Source of the DNA: an uncultured Caryophanales bacterium
Lineage (GTDB): Bacteria > Bacillota_I > Bacilli_A > RFN20 > CAG-826
Assembly: GCA_946403545.1 (NCBI GenBank)
Contig: CAMJAG010000011.1
Span: 1-18,276 of the forward strand
Direction of reading: 5' to 3'
Length of the DNA: 18,276 bases
A model generated the notes under the pieces. It saw only the letters and a list, made by a program, of their open reading frames with translations. It was not told the DNA's origin and ran no database searches. The position numbers and the translations under genes were made by a program. Shown here in pieces: positions 1 to 8,696 of this stretch (positions are counted from its first letter, which is position 1; every line of letters starts with the position of its first letter).

Positions 1-1
1 G

Positions 2-46
2 CCAGGACTTCCAAAAGTTCCAGCAGCAGTTAAGATGGAAGACTAA
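2..46 (+). CDS. C-terminal end of an unidentified upstream gene (partial)
   Basis: An open frame enters from the left edge and reads PGLPKVPAAVKMED before a TAA at 44-46. A strong terminator follows 33 bases later, which fits the end of a real gene. The other frames also close quickly, so the frame choice rests on the terminator position and the sensible residue composition. The 14 residues are too few to name a family. Confidence 0.45.
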   Translation, partial: PGLPKVPAAVKMED

Positions 47-79
47 GAAATTTAAAAATTTTGGAACAAAATCAATTTT

Positions 80-110
80 GCCCCCTCTATATATAGTAGG
101 GGGCTTTTTT
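80..110 (+). terminator. Rho-independent terminator whose 3' arm may also be an SD
   Basis: GCCCCCT (80-86) pairs with AGGGGGC (98-104) around an 11-base A/T loop, followed by six T (105-110). This is a textbook intrinsic terminator for the gene ending at 46. The next start codon, GTG at 112, comes one base after the T run. The only SD-like sequence is the GGGGG of the terminator arm (99-103), 8 bases before GTG. It can pair with CCUCC of 16S rRNA with one G:U. Confidence 0.85.
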
Positions 111-111
111 A

Positions 112-2187
112 GTGACACTGGTAATTGAAAAAATAGAAAAGAAATTTGATAAAAGAATCATCTTTAATAAGTTAGATGTTACTTTTCCTACGACGGGATT
201 TATATCCATATTAGGTAGATCTGGATGTGGTAAATCCACTCTTTTACATTGCATAGCAAATCTAGAGAAACCTGATAGTGGAAATATCTATTTAGGAAAA
301 GACAAGATTAATAAGTTTAAAGAGAAAAGGAAGGAGGAATATTTAAATAAAGACATCTCTTTAGTCTTCCAACATTATCAACTTATTGAAGATCAACCAA
401 TAGTGTTCAATGCCTCTTTGCCTATGCTTATTGCAGGAGAACGCAAGGAATTTGCATATAAAAGAGCCTTAGAATTGTTAAAAGAAGTAGGTTTTGACAG
501 CGAAAAGAGCAAAAAACTAGTAAATACCTGTTCTGGTGGAGAAAAGCAAAGAGTGGCGCTTGTAAGAAGTATTATCAACAATCCAAAAATCATATTAGCG
601 GATGAACCAACAGGCGCTTTAGATAGCACTAATTCAAGAGCGGTTATGGAAATCTTAAAGAAGTTTTCTATGAAACATTTGGTTATCATAGTTACCCATA
701 ATAGAGATTTGGCTTATGAGTTTTCAGATAGAGTTTTGCTTATGGATTCTTCTAGCATCAAGACAGTAACTCTAAAAGAAATTCCAAAAGAAGAAACCAA
801 TAATACTACAACTCACACGAAACGGAACGGGAATTGGGTTACATATTTTGTGGAGAAAAACTTAAAAAAGCGATTCAAAAGAAATTTAATTTCAATTATT
901 TCCTTAGCGGTTTCACTAATCTTCACCTTTGTGCTTTTTGGTTTTATCAATGGTAGTGGAAAAGAAATCTCTGCTCAATCAGTTCAACAATTTGATTTAG
1001 GAGTTTCTACAATCTCTATTCAAAACAAAACTGAAATAGAAAATAGCAAACTCAAATTAGTACAAGAAACTAGATTATCTCCTTTGGAGATTTCTGAGTT
1101 TGTCAGTACCTATCCTATATTTGAATATGGATTAAATTATGACTATTTGATTTCACCTTATATTGATATTACTTTTGGTGATGAAAAAGAAGAGAACTTT
1201 TCATTTAATCCAGTTTATTCTTTTGAAGATGAATCGTGTCCTGACTTTTTAACAGTAGGAGAGCTGCCTAAAGATAACCTTGAAGAAGTGCTTATAAATG
1301 ATAAAGGTTATGAATATTTAAAGAAAAAGTATAGTGGAAACCCGCTAGATTTATCTTTTACATTCGAAAGCAAGAGAGAAATCACTACATATTTAGATAG
1401 AGAAGATAAACCTTACATAGTAGATTACTTTGAATTCAAAAAGACTATGAGAATAGTGGGAGTTGTTAAAGAAACATCGTTTCTAAATACCCCTAAGTTT
1501 TATTATTCCTTTAAAGCATTAGATGAGTATATGTCTCTTTACTTAATGAATAACTTATCTAAAGAATATCAAACTGACTTCTCATATAAGATGAAATTGG
1601 ACCAATGTTCTGCTAGCGATCCATTGTGTTCATATTCTTATCGAATATTTCTTAAAGATTATCGAAACTTTAAGGAATTTGAGAAGTTAGAAATAGATAA
1701 GTATCAAATTACAAATAACTCATTAAAAGTTAGAGAAGCAATTACCTCTTTTATTGATGCTGCAACTATGGGTATGGAATTATTCCTTGCTATTGCAATA
1801 ATGGGTAGTGTTTTCATTCTAGGAATAACTTCGTTTTCATCATATTCACAAGACCAACATAGTAACGCAATCTTACTAGCTTTAGGTGCTAGACGAGATG
1901 ATGTATTTTCCATTTATATCTTTGAAAGTTTGATATTAGGAATGATTAGTTTCTTCATTTCCCTAGCCTTTTCTATGTTCATTTCTCCATTAATTAATAT
2001 GGCTTTAGCATATTGGACAGGATTTACAAATCTCGTGCAAATCCCCATCAAATCCTTTATGAATAAGAGGTTTTTCCTACCAATTATGATGTTTTCAATA
2101 ACGTTATTTGTAAGTTCAGTTTCCTCTTATATACCAATGGTATGTTCTAAAAAGGCATCTTTATCTAAGGAGCTTAAAGAAGAATGA
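112..2187 (+). CDS. ABC transporter, fused ATPase and MacB/FtsX-type permease (half 1)
   Basis: This 691-aa protein has an N-terminal ABC ATPase and a C-terminal permease, so it is one half of a membrane ABC system. Visible motifs are Walker A GRSGCGKST (35-43), Q-loop VFQHYQ (85-90), signature CSGGEKQR (140-147), Walker B IILADEP (160-166) and H-loop His196. The first signature residue is Cys instead of the usual Leu. One membrane helix (about 259-280) precedes an outside domain of about 275 residues, then three helices near the C-terminus (about 555-580, 605-635, 655-680). This is the 1+3 topology of the MacB/FtsX superfamily. The start is GTG at 112; no ATG lies nearby and the protein begins as the family does. 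It overlaps the next ABC gene by 4 bases, so the two are translationally coupled and probably heterodimerise. The substrate is unknown; family members move lipoproteins, peptides or antibiotics, or act mechanically. Confidence 0.88.
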   Translation: MTLVIEKIEKKFDKRIIFNKLDVTFPTTGFISILGRSGCGKSTLLHCIANLEKPDSGNIYLGKDKINKFKEKRKEEYLNKDISLVFQHYQLIEDQPIVFNASLPMLIAGERKEFAYKRALELLKEVGFDSEKSKKLVNTCSGGEKQRVALVRSIINNPKIILADEPTGALDSTNSRAVMEILKKFSMKHLVIIVTHNRDLAYEFSDRVLLMDSSSIKTVTLKEIPKEETNNTTTHTKRNGNWVTYFVEKNLKKRFKRNLISIISLAVSLIFTFVLFGFINGSGKEISAQSVQQFDLGVSTISIQNKTEIENSKLKLVQETRLSPLEISEFVSTYPIFEYGLNYDYLISPYIDITFGDEKEENFSFNPVYSFEDESCPDFLTVGELPKDNLEEVLINDKGYEYLKKKYSGNPLDLSFTFESKREITTYLDREDKPYIVDYFEFKKTMRIVGVVKETSFLNTPKFYYSFKALDEYMSLYLMNNLSKEYQTDFSYKMKLDQCSASDPLCSYSYRIFLKDYRNFKEFEKLEIDKYQITNNSLKVREAITSFIDAATMGMELFLAIAIMGSVFILGITSFSSYSQDQHSNAILLALGARRDDVFSIYIFESLILGMISFFISLAFSMFISPLINMALAYWTGFTNLVQIPIKSFMNKRFFLPIMMFSITLFVSSVSSYIPMVCSKKASLSKELKEE

Positions 2188-4973
2188 TTGAACTTAAATC
2201 TGTTTCTAAAACCTATAACAAATTAAAAGCCTTATATAAGGTCAATTTGACTTTGCCTAAAACAGGAATGATTGCAATTCAAGGTCCTTCAGGATGTGGT
2301 AAGACGACATTGCTTAATTGTTTAGCGGGTTTAATTCCTTTTGAAGGGAAAGTCATTATTGATGGATATGATTATACGAATAAGAGTGATTCTCAAAACT
2401 CATTATTTAGATTAGCAAATATTGGTTTTATTTTTCAGGATTTTAGATTGTTTGAAAATGAGACTGTTTTGCAAAACATCTTATTTCCTTTAGACACTCT
2501 AAATAATTCATCTTATGGTACCAAGATGATTAAAGCGGAAGAACTATTAAAACTAGTAGACCTTAGAGGGAAAGAAAAACAATTTGTTTCTACTTTATCT
2601 GGAGGAGAAAAACAAAGAGTTTGCATAGCAAGAAGTATGATTAATGACCCAAAAATTATTCTTGCAGATGAACCTACAGGTGCACTTGATGAAAAGAATT
2701 CGGCACTAGTAATGAATATGCTTTCTAAGATATCCAATAAGTCATTAGTGATTTTCGTTACTCATGATGATGCCCTTGCTAAGAAATATGGCGATAGGAT
2801 TATTCAAATGAGAGATGGAAGAATCACTCATATAATCGATCAAGAAAGCGGTAGAAAAGAATGTGTTATTCCTGTTGCTAGAACTAGAAGTCGTATGAAA
2901 AAGCCTTCTATTCCTATTTCTTTTGTGCTTAAACATTCGTTCCATGCTTTAAAGAAAAAGAGAATAAGAAGCATTATTTGTTCTATAACAACTTCAATTG
3001 GACTAATAGGTGTAGGACTTGCTTTATCTCTTTCTTCATTTATTTCTGATAATGTTAAGCAAGCTTACTCCTCTCTTATTAAAAAAGACCAAGTAATTGT
3101 CTCTTGCAAGAATGGAGAAAAGAGTAAATTTGGTGAATACAATGCATCTTTAATGGAAACTAGAGGAATTGCAGATAGAAACAAAGAGTATGTCTATGAC
3201 ATAGGTGTTAGTTATTCTGCGGATTTTGAAGATATATTTAAGGATACAAATGAACTAGTTTTGTATGAATCCGCTTTAAAAGCTCCTATAAGAGGAATAA
3301 CTGCTAGAAGTATTAATGAATTTGAATGGTTAGATAAAACTGATGGGATATTCTATCCTGAGTTGCCTGTGCGTTTAGAAGATGATGAAATCTATATTGG
3401 AATGCCAAACTCTTCAGTATTAGATTTATGTTATTTATTAAGAATCGAAAGAAGTGCAACCTCATTAAGTAATTATCTTTTTAATAATGATTGCTATGTG
3501 GTTTTCAATTTTGAACATACTGAATGGGATTATCAAGACCAACAAATCCTAAATCTTAGAGGTTTCACATTATCTAATGATTTAAAGATTTATCATACGA
3601 ATCACATGTGGAACAAATATATGTTTGAAGACAGGATGAGATTACCAGTCATTGAGGATTCAGAAGTAAAGGAAGTATTCCCTTGGACATTGAGGAGATA
3701 TAACTATCTATATTGCAATAATAAAATTGATGAATTTTTAACCTTCATTAATAACGATTACAGATATAGTGATTATGTTTTAGAAATCGCTACTAAAAAG
3801 CATTTTCCTCTTCTTTATAAAGATGTTGAGGTAGAAGATAGAAGAAGAGTTTTAGTGTTTAAAAACAAATTGGATTGTATTGATTGTGGTTTGATTGATT
3901 CTTTTATCGAATATGAACCAAATCTCTGTGATCCAATAGTGGGTTCATCGAACGGATATGTTATCTATCCCGCTAATCTAATGATGGGTTTCGCGCAGAA
4001 TGCATTTCTATCTTTTGATTTAGATAAGATTAACGATGCAATCGATGTTGAAACTAGTGTTAAGTTAAATGATGATCAGCACATCGAATATCCAGAAGGA
4101 ATACTCCAAGGACACTTTACTAAATCCATACTTAATGGACTTTCGTTTAATGTTTTGCCAGAAAAAGTGGATATTGGAAGAAAACCAGAAAGTTTAGATG
4201 AAATTGTAATCTCATCTCCAATTCTTAAAGTCAGTGGTGGAGAAAACTTGAATTCAACTCTGTACTTTTCTTATCCATCAAGCAGTGTTCAAACTGCTAC
4301 TGGAGAGATAGTAAAGAATTACAAAACTGTTCCATTAAAAGTGGTGGGAATTGTGAATTCGACGGAAGAAGCAATCTATCACAATTACATGTGGCCGATT
4401 AGCTTCTTCCAGTCAAGAATTGGGCTTTCAATGTTTGAATTAAAGTGCCAAGCAATATCGTTTTCCTTACATAATCCTAAGAAAATGGATGAAACGATTT
4501 CTAAACTTCAAAAAGGCTTTCCTGATTACAGTATAATTAACCCACTTAAAGACATTGACAGTTCAGTTGAGGAGCTCTGTGGTTATATCTCTACAATATC
4601 ATTTATGTTTTCTTTGTTTGCGAGTATAACCTCTATTATGCTTTTGAGCATTTGTAGTTACTTACATGTCTATGAAACTAGGAATGAAATTGGACTAGCA
4701 AGATGCATTGGTGCTAACAAAGCACAAGCAAGTAAATTTATTTATAGTCATGCCTTAACTCTAGCAGGTATTTCACTTTTACTTTCTTGTATAGAACTTA
4801 TATCTATATCTTTAGTTATTTCTTTAGAAATGAATGGTAGTTTTATGCTTAATATTTCATTTATTCCGTTTTTAGCAATGTTTGGTTTAGCTTTAGCAAT
4901 TTCCTTGATTGCGTCCCTATTTATAACCCTTTCAATTAGAAAACATAATCCAATAGAAGCGACAAAATACTAA
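2184..4973 (+). CDS. ABC transporter, fused ATPase and MacB/FtsX-type permease (half 2, large outer domain)
   Basis: This 929-aa partner of the preceding gene starts at an ATG overlapping the previous stop (ATGA), with AAGGAG at 2167-2172. The ATPase motifs are canonical: Walker A GPSGCGKT (34-41), signature LSGGEKQR (138-145), Walker B IILADEP (158-164) and H-loop His194. A membrane helix at about 264-288 is followed by some 510 residues predicted outside the membrane, then three helices from about residue 801 to the end. The outer domain is nearly twice that of the partner and larger than the MacB periplasmic domain. It carries several Cys, including a CIDC motif, that could form disulfides. 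No two-component system or lipoprotein gene lies next to the pair, so there is no contextual hint of antibiotic sensing. The ABC assignment is secure; the role is unknown. Confidence 0.88.
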   Translation: MIELKSVSKTYNKLKALYKVNLTLPKTGMIAIQGPSGCGKTTLLNCLAGLIPFEGKVIIDGYDYTNKSDSQNSLFRLANIGFIFQDFRLFENETVLQNILFPLDTLNNSSYGTKMIKAEELLKLVDLRGKEKQFVSTLSGGEKQRVCIARSMINDPKIILADEPTGALDEKNSALVMNMLSKISNKSLVIFVTHDDALAKKYGDRIIQMRDGRITHIIDQESGRKECVIPVARTRSRMKKPSIPISFVLKHSFHALKKKRIRSIICSITTSIGLIGVGLALSLSSFISDNVKQAYSSLIKKDQVIVSCKNGEKSKFGEYNASLMETRGIADRNKEYVYDIGVSYSADFEDIFKDTNELVLYESALKAPIRGITARSINEFEWLDKTDGIFYPELPVRLEDDEIYIGMPNSSVLDLCYLLRIERSATSLSNYLFNNDCYVVFNFEHTEWDYQDQQILNLRGFTLSNDLKIYHTNHMWNKYMFEDRMRLPVIEDSEVKEVFPWTLRRYNYLYCNNKIDEFLTFINNDYRYSDYVLEIATKKHFPLLYKDVEVEDRRRVLVFKNKLDCIDCGLIDSFIEYEPNLCDPIVGSSNGYVIYPANLMMGFAQNAFLSFDLDKINDAIDVETSVKLNDDQHIEYPEGILQGHFTKSILNGLSFNVLPEKVDIGRKPESLDEIVISSPILKVSGGENLNSTLYFSYPSSSVQTATGEIVKNYKTVPLKVVGIVNSTEEAIYHNYMWPISFFQSRIGLSMFELKCQAISFSLHNPKKMDETISKLQKGFPDYSIINPLKDIDSSVEELCGYISTISFMFSLFASITSIMLLSICSYLHVYETRNEIGLARCIGANKAQASKFIYSHALTLAGISLLLSCIELISISLVISLEMNGSFMLNISFIPFLAMFGLALAISLIASLFITLSIRKHNPIEATKY

Positions 4974-4979
4974 AATCGT

Positions 4980-5008
4980 TTGTGTTATCGTGTATGCGTG
5001 TATATAAT
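4980..5008 (+). promoter_or_regulatory. Predicted SigA promoter of the ychF operon
   Basis: TTGTGT (4980-4985), a 17-base spacer and a perfect TATAAT (5003-5008) precede the ychF SD by 12 bases. It is the only good promoter between the ABC pair and ychF. No terminator is visible between the ABC stop and this site, so some readthrough is possible. Confidence 0.7.
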
Positions 5009-5034
5009 ATAAGGCGCACTGAGGAAGTAGAACG

Positions 5035-6147
5035 ATGGGATTAAAAGCAGGAATTGTTGGATTACCAAATGTAGGAAAGTCTACATTATTCAACGCTATT
5101 ACAAATTCACATGTTGAAGCAGCAAACTATCCATTTGCTACTATCAATCCAAATACAGGGGTTGTTAATGTCCCTGATGAAAGACTAGATTTTTTAACAG
5201 ACCTTTTTAAACCAGAAAGAAAGATTCCTGCAACAGTGGAATTCTATGATATTGCTGGTTTAGTTAAAGGTGCATCTCATGGTGAAGGACTTGGTAACCA
5301 ATTCCTTTCTCATATTAGAGAATGTGATGCAATTGTTGAAGTTGTTAGATGTTTCAATAACGCTGATATCATTCACGTAGAAGAAAGTGTTGATCCAATT
5401 AGAGATATTGAAATTATTAACTTAGAACTCGTTATGGCGGATTTAGAAACCATTAACAAGAATTATGAAAAATACGAAGTAAAATCTAGAATTGCCAAAG
5501 ATAAAGAAGCTATCCTTGCTATGAGCATTATTAGGCCTTTAAAAGAAGCTCTTGAACAAGGCAAAGCTGCAAGAAGTGTGTCTTTGACACAAGAACAAGC
5601 TTTATATTGTAAAAATAACTTCCATTTATTAACCACAAAACCAATTATTTATGTGGCTAATGTTGGAGAAAGTGATTTATCTAAGTTAGATAATTGCGAA
5701 AACTACCAAAAAGTAGTGAAATACGCAAAAGAAGAAAATAACGAAGTCATTCCAGTTTCTTGTCAAATCGAAGCAGAATTATCTGCTTTAGAACCAGATG
5801 AAAGAAAACTCTACTTAGATGACTTAGGCATTAAAGAATCTGGATTAGAAAAAGTTATTAAAGCAACTTATAGACTCTTAGATTTATCTACATTCTTTAC
5901 AGTTGGCGCTGATGAATGTAGAGCATGGACTTTCAAAAACAATATGTCCGCTCCTGAATGTGCAGGTGTTATTCATACTGATTTTGAAAAAGGTTTCATT
6001 AAAGCGGAAGTCTATAGTTATGACGCTATCCATGAATTAGGTAGCGAAGCTGCTGTTAAAGAAGCAGGAAAACTTAGAACTGAAGGTAAAGGATATTATC
6101 CAAAAGATGGAGATATCATGTTCTTCAGATTCAATGTTACAAAGTAA
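5035..6147 (+). CDS. ychF: YchF/OLA1-family ATPase
   Basis: YchF is a universally conserved P-loop ATPase of the Obg clan that binds ribosomes and is linked to stress and translation control. The 370 aa match the usual length of about 363-370. The sequence shows the P-loop GLPNVGKST (9-17), the switch II motif DIAGLVKGA (from about residue 72), and NVGE (209-212) in place of the NKxD guanine-specificity motif. That change is the family hallmark and explains the ATP preference. The C-terminal part from about residue 285 fits a TGS domain. GAGGAAG (5021-5027) lies 7 bases before the ATG. It is the first gene of a six-gene run; ispF follows after 11 bases. Confidence 0.97.
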   Translation: MGLKAGIVGLPNVGKSTLFNAITNSHVEAANYPFATINPNTGVVNVPDERLDFLTDLFKPERKIPATVEFYDIAGLVKGASHGEGLGNQFLSHIRECDAIVEVVRCFNNADIIHVEESVDPIRDIEIINLELVMADLETINKNYEKYEVKSRIAKDKEAILAMSIIRPLKEALEQGKAARSVSLTQEQALYCKNNFHLLTTKPIIYVANVGESDLSKLDNCENYQKVVKYAKEENNEVIPVSCQIEAELSALEPDERKLYLDDLGIKESGLEKVIKATYRLLDLSTFFTVGADECRAWTFKNNMSAPECAGVIHTDFEKGFIKAEVYSYDAIHELGSEAAVKEAGKLRTEGKGYYPKDGDIMFFRFNVTK

Positions 6148-6158
6148 GTGAGGAAATT

Positions 6159-6632
6159 ATGAGAATAGGTTTTGCAAGTGATATTCATCAACTAGTAGAA
6201 AATAGAAAACTTATCCTTGCTGGTGTAGTTGTTCCTTCACCTGTTGGAGAGAAAGCTCACTCAGATGGAGATGTTGTTTATCATGCTTTAGCAGAGTCTA
6301 TTTTAGGTGCGCTTGCTCTTGGAGATCTTGGTAAGTTCTTCCCTGATAACGATGATAAGTATTTAGATATGGATTCAAGTCTTATTGTTAAAGAAGTCGT
6401 TAAGATGATGGATGAATTAGGTTACAAGATTAACAACATTGATATTTCAATTACTCTTGAGAAACCAAAACTCAGAGAAAGAATTGATGAAATGCGACGT
6501 AACATCGCTAATTTACTAAACACAGACATTAAAAATGTCTCTGTGAAAGCGGGCACTCATGAAAAGATTGGCCCATTAGGTAGAGGAGAAGCTGTTAAAG
6601 CCGAATCTATCGTTATGTTAATTGAGAAATAG
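6159..6632 (+). CDS. ispF: 2-C-methyl-D-erythritol 2,4-cyclodiphosphate synthase
   Basis: IspF converts CDP-ME 2-phosphate to ME-cyclodiphosphate with release of CMP in the MEP isoprenoid pathway. The protein has 157 aa, the usual length. The zinc ligands are visible as D8-I-H10 and His42, with the signature AHSDGDVV (33-40) and GDLG (55-58). The loop normally reading H-F-P-D is KFFPDNDD here. The C-terminal segment GTHEKIGPLGRGE (about 131-143) matches the family TTEKLGFTGRGE region, which contacts the CDP moiety. GTGAGGAAATT precedes the ATG. The stop codon lies inside the SD of argS. The preceding cytidylyltransferase step, IspD, is encoded separately at 12640-13308. Confidence 0.96.
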   Translation: MRIGFASDIHQLVENRKLILAGVVVPSPVGEKAHSDGDVVYHALAESILGALALGDLGKFFPDNDDKYLDMDSSLIVKEVVKMMDELGYKINNIDISITLEKPKLRERIDEMRRNIANLLNTDIKNVSVKAGTHEKIGPLGRGEAVKAESIVMLIEK

Positions 6633-6642
6633 GAGATTAGAG

Positions 6643-8262
6643 ATGGATATAGTAGATGTATTAAAACTTAAACTTCAAAATGCTTTTGCTAAGTTAGATA
6701 AGCAAGTTGAATTAAATGACTTAATTATCGAACGTAGCAAAGATTTAACTCACGGTGACTACGCTACAAATGCTGCAATGAAACTTTGCCGTTTATTTGG
6801 AAGCGCTCCAAGAAATGTCGCTGAATTAATTATTCAAAACATTGATATGGAAGGTATCGATAAAATCGAAATTGCTGGACCTGGTTTCATCAATTTCTTC
6901 ATGAAAAATGATTCATTAACTCCTATCGTCTCCAAAATTATTTCCGAAGGAGATAATTATGGTAGAGGAGAAAAGAAAAACTTCAAAATCAATGTTGAAT
7001 TCGTTTCTGCTAATCCAACTGGATTACTCCATGTTGGTACAGCAAGAGGCGCTGCATATGGAGATTCTTTATCAAGAATTCTCGAATTTGCAGGATATGA
7101 TGTAACTAGAGAATATTACATTAATGATGCTGGTGTTCAAATCAAACACTTAGGTGAATCAGCAGAAGCAAGATATAAAGAATTATTAGGTCTTCCATTC
7201 ACTCTCCCAGAAGATGGATATCATGGTGAAGATGTTATTAATATCGCTAAAAAGATTAGAGAAGAATATGGTGATAATCTTTTAGATAGACCTGACCATT
7301 TAGAATTCTTTATGGAAACCACAATGAAATATGAATTAGATCAAATCAAAGTGGACCTTGCTACATTTAGAGTCAAACACGATATTTACTCTTCAGAAAA
7401 AGTAATTCGTGGAAATGACGCAATCCAAAAAGAATTGGAATTCTTAAAACCACATACATATGTTGCTGATGGAGCTACATATTTGAAAACATCAGATTAC
7501 TTAGATGATAAAGATAGAGTCATCGTTAAAACAGATGGCGATTATACATACTTTATGCCTGACATTGTTTATCACGTAAACAAAATGTCTAGAGGCTTTG
7601 ATCAACTTATCGATGTACTTGGAGCAGACCATCATGGTTATATTAACCGTATGAAATCTGCTTTAATGATGCATGGATATAAACCAGAAGTTTTAGAGAT
7701 TGAATTAATTCAAATGGTCAGATTTATTAAAGATGGCCAAGAATTTAAAGCTTCTAAAAGAAAAGGGGATGCTATTACCCTTAAAGATATCTGCGAAGAA
7801 GTTGGTGTCGATGCAATGAGATATTTCTTTGCAATGAGAGCAACTTCAGGTCACCTTGACTTTGACATGAATTTAGCAAAAGAACAAAGTTCTAATAACC
7901 CAGTGTATTACGCTCAATACGCTCATGCTAGATTATGCTCAATTCTTGAACAAGGAAAAGATATTCCACTTGACTTAAGTGGAGCTAAATTAGGTGCTAA
8001 ATCTGAAATGGAATTATTAAAACACCTTTCAAATTTCCCTAACTTAGTTAGTGACTCTGCAAAAGAAAGAGCGCCATACAAGATCACAAACTATATCCAC
8101 GAATTAGCGGAAAAAGTTCATGCTTTCTATGGTGAATGTCGTGTTATCGATGCTAGGGATTTCGCGACTACAGGCTCACGTCTTGCGCTCGTAAAAGCGT
8201 GCAAGCAGGTAATAAAAACTGCGCTCTCACTCATCGGTGTAAGCGCACCTGAACACATGTAA
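6643..8262 (+). CDS. argS: Arginyl-tRNA synthetase
   Basis: ArgS charges tRNA-Arg with arginine, releasing AMP and PPi. The chosen start is ATG at 6643, because AGGAG (6631-6635) sits 7 bases upstream; a TTG at 6622 in the same frame lies inside ispF and has no SD. This gives 539 aa, near the family length. The N-terminal tRNA-recognition domain shows THGDYATNAAMKL. The class I HIGH motif appears as HVGT (130-133) after SANPTGLL, and a KMSKS-like loop as KASKRKG (369-375). The C-terminal DALR anticodon-binding domain ends in the typical APEHM. The last 100 bases use different codons (GCG, CTC, CAG, ATA) from the rest of the gene and contain two hairpins (see findings). rpoE follows after 23 bases. 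Confidence 0.97.
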   Translation: MDIVDVLKLKLQNAFAKLDKQVELNDLIIERSKDLTHGDYATNAAMKLCRLFGSAPRNVAELIIQNIDMEGIDKIEIAGPGFINFFMKNDSLTPIVSKIISEGDNYGRGEKKNFKINVEFVSANPTGLLHVGTARGAAYGDSLSRILEFAGYDVTREYYINDAGVQIKHLGESAEARYKELLGLPFTLPEDGYHGEDVINIAKKIREEYGDNLLDRPDHLEFFMETTMKYELDQIKVDLATFRVKHDIYSSEKVIRGNDAIQKELEFLKPHTYVADGATYLKTSDYLDDKDRVIVKTDGDYTYFMPDIVYHVNKMSRGFDQLIDVLGADHHGYINRMKSALMMHGYKPEVLEIELIQMVRFIKDGQEFKASKRKGDAITLKDICEEVGVDAMRYFFAMRATSGHLDFDMNLAKEQSSNNPVYYAQYAHARLCSILEQGKDIPLDLSGAKLGAKSEMELLKHLSNFPNLVSDSAKERAPYKITNYIHELAEKVHAFYGECRVIDARDFATTGSRLALVKACKQVIKTALSLIGVSAPEHM

Positions 8263-8285
8263 GAAATTGGCAAGGAGGAAATTAT

Positions 8286-8696
8286 ATGCCTAAATCATTA
8301 TTAGATCATGCTTATGATTACTTGTGTAGCAAACCACAATCAGTCAGCTTTGCTGAAATGTGGGACTACATCAAAAATGCAGCAGGTTTAACAGAAGAAC
8401 AAGCTGCTGACAAAGTATCACATCTCTATACTAACTTAATGTTAGATGGTAGATTCGTTACTTTAGGTGAAAACCAATGGGATTTAAGAGTCCGTCATAC
8501 ATTTGATAAAGTTCATATTGATATGAAGGATGTTTATAGCGATGTCGAAACAGTTGACGACGACCTCGAAGATGAAGAAGACGAAAAAGAATACAATAGC
8601 GCCTTTGAAGAAGAAAAACCAGTATCTGAAGATGGAGACGAAGAAGTTTCTGAAGAAGACACTGATGGAGAACCTGGAGAGGACGAAATCCTTTAA
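8286..8696 (+). CDS. rpoE: DNA-directed RNA polymerase delta subunit
   Basis: Delta is an accessory RNA polymerase subunit of Firmicutes. It helps displace nucleic acid, recycle polymerase and increase selectivity for the initiating nucleotide. The N-terminal part (about 1-70) is a HARE-HTH winged helix containing SFAEMWDYI and LMLDGRFVTLGENQWDLR, both typical. From about residue 80 the protein is almost continuously Asp/Glu, which is the disordered polyanionic tail. At 136 aa it is shorter than the roughly 170 aa of Bacillus subtilis, the loss being in the tail. The SD is a strong AGGAGG before ATG 8286. Its TAA overlaps the next ATG (TAATG), so the DHH gene is translationally coupled. Confidence 0.95.
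   Translation: MPKSLLDHAYDYLCSKPQSVSFAEMWDYIKNAAGLTEEQAADKVSHLYTNLMLDGRFVTLGENQWDLRVRHTFDKVHIDMKDVYSDVETVDDDLEDEEDEKEYNSAFEEEKPVSEDGDEEVSEEDTDGEPGEDEIL

Noticed and set aside
2184..2187. Mycoplasma genetic code (TGA = Trp)
   Set aside because: TGA ends the first ABC gene exactly at the overlapping ATG of the second, and Trp is encoded by TGG throughout.
6622..6642. TTG start seven codons upstream of argS ATG
   Set aside because: It lies inside ispF and has no SD; ATG 6643 has AGGAG 7 bases upstream and gives the usual N-terminus.
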